Shown here: positions 52,646 to 62,601 of the stretch, one piece after another
How the letters are laid out: every line of letters begins with the position of its first letter
Position numbering within the stretch: the first letter of the stretch is position 1
Source of the DNA: Arthrobacter globiformis
GTDB taxonomy: Bacteria > Actinomycetota > Actinomycetes > Actinomycetales > Micrococcaceae
Assembly (NCBI RefSeq): GCF_030817195.1
Contig: NZ_JAUSYZ010000001.1
Coordinates: 1,798,001 to 1,862,000, forward strand
Direction of reading: 5' to 3'
DNA: 64,000 nucleotides
Notes under the pieces: model-generated
Told to the model about the DNA's origin: nothing
The model's database searches: none
What the model saw: the letters and a program-made list of their open reading frames with translations, nothing else
Translations under genes and position numbers: made by a program

Positions 52646-54153
52646 TGAGCGCTGACGCGATTCTGAGCTTCGAAGAAGCTATGGAGAAGTACGACCCCGT
52701 CCTGGGGTTCGAGGTCCACGTTGAACTCAACACCAAGACCAAGATGTTCTCCTCCGCGCCCAACGTGTTCGGCGACGAGCCCAACACCAACGTCAACGAG
52801 GTGGACCTGGGCATGCCCGGCGTCCTGCCGGTGGTGAACAAGACCGCGGTGGAGTCCTCCATCAAGATCGGCCTAGCGCTGAACTGCAAGATCGCCGAAT
52901 CCTGCCGCTTCGCCCGGAAGAACTACTTCTACCCGGACACCCCGAAGAACTTCCAGACGTCGCAGTACGACGAGCCGATCGCATATGACGGCTACCTGGA
53001 CATCGAACTCGAGGACGGCACCGTGTTCCGGGTCGAGATCGAGCGCGCGCACATGGAGGAGGACGCCGGCAAGCTCACCCACCTCGGCGGCTCGGCCGGA
53101 CGCATCCAGGGCGCGGAATACTCGCTCGTGGACTACAACCGCGCCGGCGTTCCGCTCGTGGAGATCGTCACCAAGCCGATCGAGGGTGCCGGTTCCCGCG
53201 CCCCCGAGCTCGCCAAGGCCTACGTCGCGGCCGTGCGTGAAATCGTCAAGAACCTCGGCGTCTCGGACGCCAAGATGGAGCGCGGCAACGTCCGCTGCGA
53301 CGCCAACGTTTCGCTGCGCCCGCACGGCCGCGAACGCTTCGGCATCCGCTCGGAGACGAAGAACGTGAACTCACTGCGCGCCGTCGAACACGCCGTCCGC
53401 TACGAGATCCAGCGCCACGCCGCCGTCCTGGACTCCGGTGAGCCGGTGATCCAGGAAACCCGCCACTGGCACGAGGACACGCGCACGACGACGTCGGGCC
53501 GGGCCAAGTCCGACGCCGACGACTACCGCTACTTCCCGGAGCCGGACCTGGTCCCCGTGGTTCCCTCCCGGGAGTGGGTGGAGGAGCTCCGCGCGACGCT
53601 CCCCGAGCCGCCGGCCGAGCGCCGCAAGCGGCTGAAGCAGGACTGGGGCTACTCGGACCTGGAGTTCCGCGACGTCGTCAACGCCGGCGTGCTGGACGAG
53701 ATCGAGGAAACCATCGCCGCCGGGGCCACGGCATCCGTGGCCCGTAAGTGGTGGATGGGCGAGATCGTTGGCCGCGCCAAGAACGCCGACGTCGACCCCG
53801 GCCAACTGGGCATCGAACCGGCCACCATCGTCGAACTGAGCCGCATGGTGGAAGCGGGCAAGATCAACAACAAGATGGCGTCCGCGGTGCTGGACGGCGT
53901 GCTCGCCGGCGAAGGCACCCCGGCCGAGGTCGTCGAGAAGCGCGGCCTGGCCGTGGTCTCGGACGACGGCCCGCTCCTGGAAGCCATCGACGCAGCCCTG
54001 GCGGCGCAGCCGGACGTGGCCGACAAGATCCGGGGCGGCAAGGTGCAGGCCATCGGCGCCATCGTCGGCGGCGTCATGAAGGCCACCCGCGGGCAGGCCG
54101 ACGCCGGCCGCGTGCGCGAGCTGATCCTGGAGAAGCTCGGCGTCACCGTTTAG
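52645..54153 (+). CDS. gatB: amidotransferase subunit B (tRNA-binding kinase subunit)
   Basis: A 502-residue subunit that phosphorylates the Glu/Asp of mischarged tRNA and binds tRNA. The signature GFEVHVELNTKTKMFSSAPN is at the N-terminus, LGMPGVLPVVN and DYNRAGVPLVEIV in the catalytic cradle, and the C-terminal YqeY-like tail domain (about 350-502) is complete. It completes the gatCAB operon needed because most actinobacteria lack glutaminyl-tRNA synthetase. A 68-bp palindrome starts ten bases after its stop. Confidence 0.97.
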   Translation: MSADAILSFEEAMEKYDPVLGFEVHVELNTKTKMFSSAPNVFGDEPNTNVNEVDLGMPGVLPVVNKTAVESSIKIGLALNCKIAESCRFARKNYFYPDTPKNFQTSQYDEPIAYDGYLDIELEDGTVFRVEIERAHMEEDAGKLTHLGGSAGRIQGAEYSLVDYNRAGVPLVEIVTKPIEGAGSRAPELAKAYVAAVREIVKNLGVSDAKMERGNVRCDANVSLRPHGRERFGIRSETKNVNSLRAVEHAVRYEIQRHAAVLDSGEPVIQETRHWHEDTRTTTSGRAKSDADDYRYFPEPDLVPVVPSREWVEELRATLPEPPAERRKRLKQDWGYSDLEFRDVVNAGVLDEIEETIAAGATASVARKWWMGEIVGRAKNADVDPGQLGIEPATIVELSRMVEAGKINNKMASAVLDGVLAGEGTPAEVVEKRGLAVVSDDGPLLEAIDAALAAQPDVADKIRGGKVQAIGAIVGGVMKATRGQADAGRVRELILEKLGVTV

Positions 54154-54162
54154 CGGTTTGTC

Positions 54163-54230
54163 ACCCAACTGGGTCGCAGTTGTGGGGGTTCTGAGCGCTC
54201 AGAACGCCCTGTGCTGCGACCCAGTTGGGT
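54163..54230. repeat. 68-bp near-perfect palindrome (REP/terminator element)
   Basis: Outer arms ACCCAACTGGGTCGCAG (54163-54179) and its exact complement at 54214-54230 enclose GTTCTGAGCGCTCAGAAC, a perfect 18-nt palindrome at 54188-54205. The bases between can also pair mostly through G-C and G-U. The whole folds into one long hairpin between convergent gatB and lysR and ends at the lysR stop codon, so it can terminate both. Confidence 0.85.
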
Positions 54231-55148
54231 TTAACCGTGGCTGAGCCGGGCCATGATGTCCTGCAGCGCCTCGCACACCACCCGGACCGAGGCGCGCTTG
54301 AGGTTCTCCGGGCGCGCCAGGATATCGATCCGGCGCCGGGTGCTGATCCCGTGCAGCGGCCGCAGCACGATGTCCGGGTTCAGCACCGGCCGCGCGGTGT
54401 GCCGCGGCAGCAGGCCGATCACGCTTCCGGAGGCCACCAGCGCCGCCACCGTGGAGTAGTCATTGATCCGGTGCACGATGTTCAGTTCCCGGCTGGAGAC
54501 CGCGGCGACGGCGGACAGCACGTCCGCGGGGGAGTAGCCGGCGCGGCTGGTCACCCAGGGCTCGCCGACGACGTCGGACGCTGTCAGCGCCGCCTGGCCC
54601 GCCAGCCGGTGGCCGGCCGGCAGCGCCACGTCCAGCGGCTCATGGGCCAGCGGTATCACCGCCACCCTTTCCTCCGGCCACTTGGGGCTGTGGTCCATCC
54701 GGTGCGCCAGCACGAGGTCGTACCTCGCCGTCAGCGCGGGGAAATCCTGCTGGGCCACGTCCTCGTCGGAGAGCAGCACCTTCGGCTTGTCCGGGCCGTC
54801 CAGAAGCCGCGCCAGCGGCGCGAACAGCGCCTGCCCGGCACTGTGGAATCCGCACACTGTCACCGGGGCCACCGTTGAGCTGTGGTACGCACCGATCGCC
54901 ATCCGAGCGTCGGCCATGGCGCTGACGACGGCGGCGCCCGCGTCCGCGAGCACCTGGCCGGCCTCCGTGAGGACCAGGTTCCGGCCCTCCTTGCGGGTCA
55001 GCGGCACCTCGACGCTTTTTTGCAGCTGGGCGAGCTGCTGGGACACGGCGGAGGGGGTGACGAGCAGGGTATCGGCCACGGCCTTGACGCTTCCCAGCGC
55101 GCCAAGCTCCCGCAGCATTTCGAGCTGGTGGATCTCCATGCGCCCCAT
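54231..55148 (-). CDS. LysR family transcriptional regulator
   Basis: A 305-residue LysR-type regulator. The N-terminal winged HTH is MLRELGALGSVKAVADTLLV and SAVSQQLAQLQ; the C-terminal two-lobe ligand domain starts near residue 95. I give ATG 55148 with AGGAATAGG just upstream. The next ATG (55139) would start exactly as most family members do (MEIHQLEML) and has TAGGAT seven bases upstream, so a leaderless start there is equally plausible. It is divergent from tdh-kbl and shares a 124-bp spacer containing a palindrome, so it probably controls threonine degradation, though this is inferred. Confidence 0.88.
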   Translation of the reverse strand: MGRMEIHQLEMLRELGALGSVKAVADTLLVTPSAVSQQLAQLQKSVEVPLTRKEGRNLVLTEAGQVLADAGAAVVSAMADARMAIGAYHSSTVAPVTVCGFHSAGQALFAPLARLLDGPDKPKVLLSDEDVAQQDFPALTARYDLVLAHRMDHSPKWPEERVAVIPLAHEPLDVALPAGHRLAGQAALTASDVVGEPWVTSRAGYSPADVLSAVAAVSSRELNIVHRINDYSTVAALVASGSVIGLLPRHTARPVLNPDIVLRPLHGISTRRRIDILARPENLKRASVRVVCEALQDIMARLSHG

Positions 55149-55166
55149 CCTATTCCTTAGCAATTC

Positions 55167-55183
55167 CTTAATCGTCGATTGAG
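55167..55183. promoter_or_regulatory. imperfect palindrome in the lysR-tdh spacer
   Basis: CTTAATC-GTC-GATTGAG matches in 6 of 7 arm positions. It sits near the lysR promoter, as expected for a LysR autoregulatory site. Confidence 0.4.
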
Positions 55184-55272
55184 AAAATTCCCCTTGTGCT
55201 AACGGGTCGAAGGTGGCTCTAATGAAGGGAGATTTCCCCGCATGCCACCGCATGCCGAACGTAAGGAAGCCA

Positions 55273-56319
55273 ATGAAGGCCCTCTACAAGGCCGGCGCAC
55301 ACGCCGGGTTTGAACTAACCGACCGCCCGGAACCCGAGGCGGGACCAGGCGAGGTCAAGATCCGCGTGCTGACCACCGGCATCTGCGGGACTGACCTGCA
55401 CATCCAGTCCTGGGACGCCTGGGCGCAGGGCATCATCGAGGCGCCCCTGATCGCCGGTCACGAGTTCTACGGCGAGGTGGTGGCCACCGGCGAGGACGTG
55501 CGCTACGTCAAAGTCGGGGACCGCGTGTCCGGCGAAGGCCACATCGTTTGCGGGATCTGCCGCAACTGCCGCGCCGGCCGCCGGCAGATGTGCATCCACA
55601 CGGTCAGCGTGGGCGTGCAGCGGGACGGGGCATTCGCCGAATACGTCGTCATCCCCGAGACGAACGTCTGGGTGCACCAGGACCCGTCCGTAACGCCCGA
55701 GCTCGGCGCCATCTTTGACCCCTTCGGAAACGCCGTGCACACTGCGCTAAGTTTCCCGCTGGTGGGCGAGGATGTCCTGATCACCGGCGCCGGGCCGATC
55801 GGCCTGATGGCCATCGCCGTGGCCCGCCACGCCGGCGCCCGCAAGATCGCCATCACCGACGTCTCTGCCCCGCGGCTCGAGCTTGCCCGGCAGCTCGGCG
55901 TGGACCTCGCCATCGACGTCTCCAAGACGCGGGTCCGGGAAGCCCAGCGGGAGCTGGGCATGCGCGAGGGCTTCGACATCGGACTGGAAATGTCCGGCCA
56001 CCCCACGGCGCTGCCGGAGATGATCGACAACATGAACCACGGCGGACGCATCGCCATGCTCGGCCTGCCCAGCCAGTCCATCAACATCGACTGGGGCAAG
56101 GTGGTCACGCACATGCTCACCCTGAAGGGCATCTACGGCCGCGAGATGTACGAGACCTGGTATGCCATGAGTGCCATGCTGTCCTCCAATCCTGCGCTGC
56201 ACGCCAGCATCTCCGCCGTGGTCACGGACGTGCTGCCGGCCACCGAGTGGGAGAAGGGCTTCGAAATCGCGAAGGCCGGCATCGGCGGCAAGGTCGTGCT
56301 CGACTGGTCGGAAATCTGA
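55273..56319 (+). CDS. tdh: L-threonine 3-dehydrogenase
   Basis: A 348-residue zinc-dependent NAD dehydrogenase oxidising threonine to 2-amino-3-ketobutyrate. The catalytic zinc ligands Cys38, His63 and Glu64 and the four structural cysteines Cys93, Cys96, Cys99 and Cys107 are at the positions known for E. coli Tdh. The Rossmann loop GAGPIGLMAIA is at about 174. AAGGA lies before the ATG at 55273; upstream in-frame codons are not needed. The kbl gene follows 89 bases later, giving the complete two-step threonine-to-glycine pathway. Confidence 0.95.
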   Translation: MKALYKAGAHAGFELTDRPEPEAGPGEVKIRVLTTGICGTDLHIQSWDAWAQGIIEAPLIAGHEFYGEVVATGEDVRYVKVGDRVSGEGHIVCGICRNCRAGRRQMCIHTVSVGVQRDGAFAEYVVIPETNVWVHQDPSVTPELGAIFDPFGNAVHTALSFPLVGEDVLITGAGPIGLMAIAVARHAGARKIAITDVSAPRLELARQLGVDLAIDVSKTRVREAQRELGMREGFDIGLEMSGHPTALPEMIDNMNHGGRIAMLGLPSQSINIDWGKVVTHMLTLKGIYGREMYETWYAMSAMLSSNPALHASISAVVTDVLPATEWEKGFEIAKAGIGGKVVLDWSEI

Positions 56320-56408
56320 GTGGCGCCCGGTACCTGACCGCACCGGGCCTGACCCCGCCACCTCCCACCCCTAGTCTTTAACTGTTTCCCAGCCGAGGAG
56401 AACCCGCC

Positions 56409-57605
<1,197 letters not shown>

Positions 57606-57633
57606 GTTCCGGCCATCTGTAAAGATTGAGCCC

Positions 57634-58770
57634 ATGGCATCAACCTATGACGTGGTCATTGTGGGCGGCGGGATTGCCGGTCTGTCGCTGGCCTCCGCGC
57701 TGGCCGGCAAATGCACTGTTGCGCTTGTGGAGGCGGAGCAGCAGCTGGCGTACCACACGTCCTCACGCTCGGCCCGGCAGCTCATCCCCAGCTACGGTCC
57801 GCCGGTGGTCCAGGACCTCACCGTCCGCACCCTCGAGCTGATTGCGGCGGACGACACCGGACGGCCCCAGCCCGTGCTGACGCCGCGAAGCTTCCTGCTC
57901 ATCGGGGACGAAGAGACGGTGCGGGCCGAGGCCAGCGGCGAGATGCGCCTGATCAGCCATGGGGAAGCGCTCGGGTTGTGCCCGGCCCTGAAACCCGAGT
58001 CCTTCTCCGCCGCCGGCCTGGACACCGGGTCCTTCGCGTGCGACGCCCCTGTGCTGCTGGAAAGGCACCGGGCGCGGGCCGAAGCTGCCGGCGTGGACAT
58101 CATCACCGGTGCCCGCGTGCACTCCGCCCAGCGGCTCGGATCGGGCTGGGAGATCGGGGCCGGTCAGGAAGGCTTCTCCGCCGGCGTCCTGGTCAACGCC
58201 GCCGGCGCCTGGGCGGACGAACTGGCGGTGCTGAGCGGCGTCGAGAAGATCGGCCTGCAGCCGTACCGGCGGACGGCGGCGATTGTCGGCGTCGACCATC
58301 CGCTGCCGGAGGGCAGCCCCATGGTGGCTGCCGCCGACGACTCCTTCTACTTCCGCAGGGAAGGCGGCGACGTACTGATCTCCCCGTCGGAGCATGTGGC
58401 CAGCCCCGCGGAGGACGCACGTCCCCGTCCCGGGGACGTGGAGCGGCTCATCGCCCGGCTCAATACGCTGACGACGCTGGGGATCGGACCCGTCCGGACG
58501 GCCTGGACCGGCCTGCGCACCGAGGCGGCCGACGGCGTCCCGGTCGTGGGGTTCGATGCCGAGGCCCGCGGGTTCTTCTGGCTCGCCGGCCAGGGCGGCT
58601 ACGGGTTCCAGACGTCGTCCGGTATCGCGGAACTGGCCGCGGCCCAGATCCTTGCCGGTCCGGATGCCGGTGCCGCGCGGGCCGCCAGCGCCGGGCAGGA
58701 AGCCGGCGCCGGTCCGGTATCCCGGACGGCGGATGCCCTGGCTGCGACGCGCTGGTCCATCCGGCGCTGA
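57634..58770 (+). CDS. FAD-dependent amino acid/amine oxidoreductase (DAO family)
   Basis: A 378-residue DAO-type flavoprotein. The FAD loop is VVIVGGGIAGLSLASALAG at the N-terminus, the second dinucleotide block is in VLVNAAGAWADELA, and the C-terminal FAD contact is LAGQGGYGFQTSSGIAELA. The family includes glycine oxidase, D-amino acid dehydrogenase and sarcosine oxidase; after tdh-kbl a role on glycine or a related amino acid is plausible but not shown. AAGATT six bases before the ATG suggests a leaderless start. The last about 30 residues are Ala/Gly-rich with no similarity. Confidence 0.85.
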   Translation: MASTYDVVIVGGGIAGLSLASALAGKCTVALVEAEQQLAYHTSSRSARQLIPSYGPPVVQDLTVRTLELIAADDTGRPQPVLTPRSFLLIGDEETVRAEASGEMRLISHGEALGLCPALKPESFSAAGLDTGSFACDAPVLLERHRARAEAAGVDIITGARVHSAQRLGSGWEIGAGQEGFSAGVLVNAAGAWADELAVLSGVEKIGLQPYRRTAAIVGVDHPLPEGSPMVAAADDSFYFRREGGDVLISPSEHVASPAEDARPRPGDVERLIARLNTLTTLGIGPVRTAWTGLRTEAADGVPVVGFDAEARGFFWLAGQGGYGFQTSSGIAELAAAQILAGPDAGAARAASAGQEAGAGPVSRTADALAATRWSIRR

Positions 58771-58781
58771 AGAATGGATCC

Positions 58782-59993
58782 ATGAGCACCCTGATCACGA
58801 ACATTGCCGAACTGATGACCCAGGACGCGGAACACCGTGTCCTCAAGGACGCGGCAGTGGTGATCGAGGGGGAACGGATCTCGTGGATTGGCCCGGCATC
58901 CGACGCCCCGGCGGCCGACGAGGCCGTGGATGCCGGCCGCCGGGCCGTGCTGCCCGGCTGGGTGGACTCCCACACGCACCTGATTTTCGCCGGCGACCGG
59001 ACGGCCGAATTCGAGGCGCGGATGGCGGGGGAGGAGTACAGCGCCGGAGGCATCGCCGTCACCACCGAAGCCACCCGCACCACCGGCGACTACGACCTCA
59101 CGCGGCTGGCGCAGGGGCGCGTCGCCGAAGCGGTATCGCAAGGTACGACGTATCTGGAAACGAAAACGGGGTACGGCCTCGACGTCGAGCAGGAGGCCAG
59201 GAGTGCCCGGATCGCCTCGACCGTGGCGGACGAGGTCACCTACCTGGGCGCCCATCTGGTGCCGGCCGGGATGGACGCGGAGGAGTACGCCAAACTCGTC
59301 TGCGGCCCGATGCTGGACGCGGTCCGCCCCTACGCCCGGTGGGCCGACGTGTTCTGCGAACGGGGCGCCTTCTCGGAGGAGCAGTCCCGCGCCGTGCTGC
59401 AGGCCTGCCGCGACGCCGGGCTGGGGCTGCGGGTGCACGGCAACCAGCTGGGTCACGGCGCCGGAGTCCGCCTCGCCGTGGAGTTCGGCGCAGCGAGCGT
59501 GGACCACGTGAACTACCTCTCGGAGCAGGACATCGCGAGCCTCGCCGCGGGCTGGACCGGCTGGGATGCCGCCGCAGGAACGGGCCGGCGCGGAACGGTG
59601 GCCACCTGCCTGCCGGCCTGCGACCTTTCCACCCGCCAGCCGCTGGCCCCCGGCCGGCAGCTGCTGGACGCCGGCGTGCCCCTGGCGCTCGCGTCCAACT
59701 GCAACCCCGGCACGTCCTACACGAGTTCCATGGCGTTCTGCGTCACCACCGCTGTCCTCCAAATGGGCCTGAGTGTCCACGAGGCCGTCCGGGCGGCGAC
59801 GTACGGCGGCGCCCTGGCGCTGCAGCGCGAGTCCGGTAACGACGTCGACGGCGAACGCGCGGTGGGCTCCATCGCCGTCGGGCACCGGGCGGACCTGCAC
59901 GTTCTCAACGCCCCGTCCGCCACCCACCTCGCCTACCGGCCTGGCATGCCGCTCACCCACGCGGTTTGGCGCGCAGGGGTGCGCGCACGGTAG
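58782..59993 (+). CDS. hutI: imidazolonepropionase
   Basis: A 403-residue amidohydrolase, the third step of histidine degradation (imidazolone propionate to formiminoglutamate). The zinc-binding His64 and His66 are in DSHTHLIFAG. Typical HutI blocks GEEYSAGGIAV, TYLETKTGYGLD, VHGNQLGHGAGV, ASVDHVNYLSEQD and ASNCNPGTSYTSSM are all present. The start at 58782 has GGAT just upstream and AAGAAT six bases upstream; earlier in-frame codons lie inside the previous gene in a shadow frame. No hutH or hutU is in the window; they may lie elsewhere. Confidence 0.93.
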   Translation: MSTLITNIAELMTQDAEHRVLKDAAVVIEGERISWIGPASDAPAADEAVDAGRRAVLPGWVDSHTHLIFAGDRTAEFEARMAGEEYSAGGIAVTTEATRTTGDYDLTRLAQGRVAEAVSQGTTYLETKTGYGLDVEQEARSARIASTVADEVTYLGAHLVPAGMDAEEYAKLVCGPMLDAVRPYARWADVFCERGAFSEEQSRAVLQACRDAGLGLRVHGNQLGHGAGVRLAVEFGAASVDHVNYLSEQDIASLAAGWTGWDAAAGTGRRGTVATCLPACDLSTRQPLAPGRQLLDAGVPLALASNCNPGTSYTSSMAFCVTTAVLQMGLSVHEAVRAATYGGALALQRESGNDVDGERAVGSIAVGHRADLHVLNAPSATHLAYRPGMPLTHAVWRAGVRAR

Positions 59994-60050
59994 TGTCAGG
60001 CGGGGCCATCACCCGACGTTCGTGACGGAACATGATCATTACGGGTCTGG

Positions 60051-60084
60051 TACAATCACAAAGCGTCATTTTTCGTGACGCTTT
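60051..60084 (+). promoter_or_regulatory. deoR promoter and operator
   Basis: TACAAT (60051-60056) is a good -10. Directly after it, AAAGCGTCA-N7-TGACGCTTT (60060-60084) is a perfect 9-bp inverted repeat over the predicted start site. TTCGTGACG in its right half also occurs at 60019-60027, upstream of the promoter. This suggests DeoR autoregulation through two sites. Confidence 0.6.
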
Positions 60085-60104
60085 TGGATCCTGAAAGGCC
60101 CTGC

Positions 60105-60893
60105 ATGACCCGCACCGACCGACTGACGGCCATCCTTGATCTCCTTGCCGAGACCGGCCAGGTGGAAGTCGAGGAGATCGTCACCCGGCTCGGCGTGTCA
60201 CCGGCAACCGCCCGGCGCGACCTGGACAGCCTGGCCAAGCGGCGGCTGCTGACGCGGACCCGCGGCGGCGCCACCACCGGCGCCCTGGCCTACGACCTTC
60301 CCGGCAGGTACAACCGGGACGACCACGCCGTGGCCAAGCAGGAGATTGCCCTGGCTGCCTCGGCCCTCATTGCCCCGGGCATGGTGATCGGGCTCTGCGG
60401 CGGCACCACGAGCACCGCCCTGGCGCAGATCCTGGCCACCCGCGAAGACCTCAACTCGCCGTCGAACCAGCCCACCCTCACGGTGGTCACCAACGCGATC
60501 AACATCGCCTCGCAGCTTGCCGTCCGGCCCAACATCAAGGTGATGGTGACAGGCGGCATCCTCAACACGCGGTCCTATGAGCTCGTGGGCCCGTACACGG
60601 ACATCATCATGCAGAAGGTGGTGCTGGACATCGCCTTCATCGGCGTCAACGGTGTCGACGCCGAGGTGGGGCCCACCAACACCGGCGAGGCAGAGGCAAC
60701 GGTCAATGCGCTGCTGGCCAGCCGTGCCAGCGTCTCCTACGTGATCGCAGATTCCTCGAAGGTGGGCCGCCGGGCGTTCGCCACGATGGACGGCTACGAC
60801 TTCACCCGGCTCATCACCGACGCCGGCATTTCTGCGGCGGACAAGGCCGCGTTCGAGGCCCGCGGCACCGAAGTGATCGTTGCCGGCGCCTAG
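60105..60893 (+). CDS. DeoR/GlpR family transcriptional regulator
   Basis: A 262-residue sugar-phosphate-responsive repressor. The N-terminal HTH is TRLGVSPATARRDLDSLAKR, followed by the family linker RTRGGAT, and the DeoR C-terminal effector domain has GLCGGTTSTAL and AFIGVNGVDAEVG. AAAGG lies eight bases before the ATG at 60105. No sugar gene is adjacent in the window, so the regulon is not evident. Its stop codon overlaps the stop of the phosphatase gene (shared CTAG). Confidence 0.9.
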   Translation: MTRTDRLTAILDLLAETGQVEVEEIVTRLGVSPATARRDLDSLAKRRLLTRTRGGATTGALAYDLPGRYNRDDHAVAKQEIALAASALIAPGMVIGLCGGTTSTALAQILATREDLNSPSNQPTLTVVTNAINIASQLAVRPNIKVMVTGGILNTRSYELVGPYTDIIMQKVVLDIAFIGVNGVDAEVGPTNTGEAEATVNALLASRASVSYVIADSSKVGRRAFATMDGYDFTRLITDAGISAADKAAFEARGTEVIVAGA

Positions 60894-61570
60894 AAGATCA
60901 CCGGCGGGGCGTCCAGCACCGTTGCGTCCACCCTCCGGTCCACCCACTGGGTAAAGGGCGTGTCGAGTTCGTACTTGCCCAGGCTGTTGCGCACCAGCAT
61001 GCGGACTTCGGCGTTTTCGGGGTTGTTCAGCGACTCGAAATACTCCACCGACCAGTGGAACCAGCGCATGCAGAACAGGCGCATGGTCAGCCCGTGCGTG
61101 ACCAGCAGGGCGTTGGGGGAGTAGTCCGGCTTGGACCAGTGCCGGTACAGGGTTTCCATGAAGGACGAGATCCGGTCGTAAACGTCGGAGCCTGACTCGC
61201 CCTCCCGGAAACGGTAGAAGAAGTGGCCGTAGGCGTTGCGGAGTTCCTTCTGGTCCTCGATGTCGCCGGAAATCTGGAAGTTGGCCCAGTCCTGCTCGCG
61301 CAGCCGCGGCTCCTCGATCACCCGCTCCGTCAGGGCGCCAAGGTTCAGCGCCTCGAGGGTCTGGTAGGCGCGCAGGTACGGAGACACGTAGACGCTCACC
61401 TGCCGTCCGTCCAGCTCCCGGCGGATGCGCTCCCCGGCGGCCTTCGCCTGCTCCAGCCCGAGCTCCGTCAGCGGAATCCGGTAGTCGGGCACCCTGTTGT
61501 AGATGGAGGTGTCCGCGTTGGCCGCCGACTGGCCGTGCCGGATCATGATGATTTTCCCGGGAGCGCTCAT
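60890..61570 (-). CDS. histidine phosphatase family protein (phosphoglycerate-mutase-like)
   Basis: A 226-residue branch-1 histidine phosphatase. The catalytic RHG motif is at about 10-13 (IMIRHGQSAAN); the second His is in LLVTHGLTMRLF. Between them are the expected Arg and Glu (VSPYLRAYQT, RLREQDW). It may be a broad-specificity phosphatase rather than a glycolytic mutase. The start at 61570 has GGGA and a TATGCT box upstream. It is convergent with deoR, with overlapping stop codons, and divergent from the CPBP gene. Confidence 0.9.
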   Translation of the reverse strand: MSAPGKIIMIRHGQSAANADTSIYNRVPDYRIPLTELGLEQAKAAGERIRRELDGRQVSVYVSPYLRAYQTLEALNLGALTERVIEEPRLREQDWANFQISGDIEDQKELRNAYGHFFYRFREGESGSDVYDRISSFMETLYRHWSKPDYSPNALLVTHGLTMRLFCMRWFHWSVEYFESLNNPENAEVRMLVRNSLGKYELDTPFTQWVDRRVDATVLDAPPVIF

Positions 61571-61689
61571 AGTTTCCCAGCATAGGGTCAGCCCGCAGCC
61601 GGACAGGAACCGACTGGCCAGCAGGAAGCGAACGGCAGGAGTCGGCAGGCTGACAGGAAAGTACCAGCAGGTACAGGCAAGATAGGAAC

Positions 61690-62469
61690 ATGTTGGTTCC
61701 CTCCCGCCGTCGGCTGCGGTTCGAAGTCTGGATTGTCCTGGGGTTGTCGCTGGGGCAGTCCGCCGTCTATTCCGTGGTGCAGCTGCTGGACAAGATGACC
61801 CGGGCACCGCTGGCGCAGGGGACGTCCACGCTGAACAGGTCACAAAGCACCCGGGAGTACTTCGACCTGACCTACCAGCTGCTGGACATCATCTTCGCCC
61901 TGGTGCCGGTCCTGCTGGTGATCTACTTCATGACAGACCAGCGCCAGGCGAAGTCCGGGTCCGGGCACGACGCCGGCTCCGCGTTCCGGAAGCTGGGATT
62001 CAACCTTGCCCGGCCCGGAAGGGACCTGCTGCAGGGGCTCGGGCTGGCCGCCCTGATCGGCATCCCGTCGCTGGGCCTATACGCCGCCGGACGTGCCCTG
62101 GGCATTACGACGGCAATCATCCCCAGCGGTCTGGACGCTTACTGGTGGACCGTGCCCGTGCTGATCCTGTCCGCCATGCGCCACGCAATCGTAGAGGAAG
62201 TCATTGTGGTGGGCTATCTCCTGGACCGGTTCTCCAAGTTCGGCTGGTCCATGCCCCTGGCGATCTTTGTCTCCTCGATGCTTCGCGGCAGCTACCACCT
62301 GTACCAGGGGTTCGGGCCCTTCATCGGAAACGCGGTCATGGGCGTGGTCTTCGCCTGGGTCTACACCAAAACCCGCCGGGTGATGCCGCTCGTCATCGCG
62401 CACGCGCTGCTGGACATTGTCGCGTTCGTCGGGTTCAGTCTGTTCGGCAAAGCGGCCGGGCTGGGCTAG
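61690..62469 (+). CDS. CPBP family intramembrane protease-like protein
   Basis: A 259-residue membrane protein with about seven helices. The CPBP (Abi) region has IVEEVIVVGYLL, SMLRGSYHLYQGF and PLVIAHALLDIVAF, so the glutamates and both histidines are present, but the usual Arg of the EExxxR motif is Val. Members with VEEVIVVGY are, to my memory, a common actinobacterial subgroup, so activity is uncertain. The ATG at 61690 has CAAGAT six bases upstream (leaderless). Confidence 0.87.
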   Translation: MLVPSRRRLRFEVWIVLGLSLGQSAVYSVVQLLDKMTRAPLAQGTSTLNRSQSTREYFDLTYQLLDIIFALVPVLLVIYFMTDQRQAKSGSGHDAGSAFRKLGFNLARPGRDLLQGLGLAALIGIPSLGLYAAGRALGITTAIIPSGLDAYWWTVPVLILSAMRHAIVEEVIVVGYLLDRFSKFGWSMPLAIFVSSMLRGSYHLYQGFGPFIGNAVMGVVFAWVYTKTRRVMPLVIAHALLDIVAFVGFSLFGKAAGLG

Positions 62470-62531
62470 TTGTCCTGGGCTGGCGGTTCCGGGCTGGCGG
62501 TCCTGGGCTGGGAAAATCCGTTAAAAATGAT

Positions 62532-62581
62532 TCGGCCGCCATCGGCGGGTGACGTCGTTGGCACCCGCTGATGGCGGCCGA
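62532..62581 (-). terminator. terminator of the VOC gene
   Basis: A 20-bp stem with a single G-U pair (62532-62551 and 62562-62581) around a 10-nt loop. On the minus strand it is followed by an ATTTTTA stretch (complement of 62522-62528), a good intrinsic terminator. Confidence 0.85.
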
Positions 62582-62601
62582 AGTGAAGGGCAGAAAGTGC
62601 G

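Noticed and set aside
54163..54230. phage attachment site or integron element
   Set aside because: No integrase, tRNA or phage genes are nearby; a REP-like or terminator role explains the palindrome better.
57711..58781. long upstream extension of hutI
   Set aside because: The frame runs through the flavoprotein gene with no similarity; the ATG at 58782 gives the normal HutI N-terminus.
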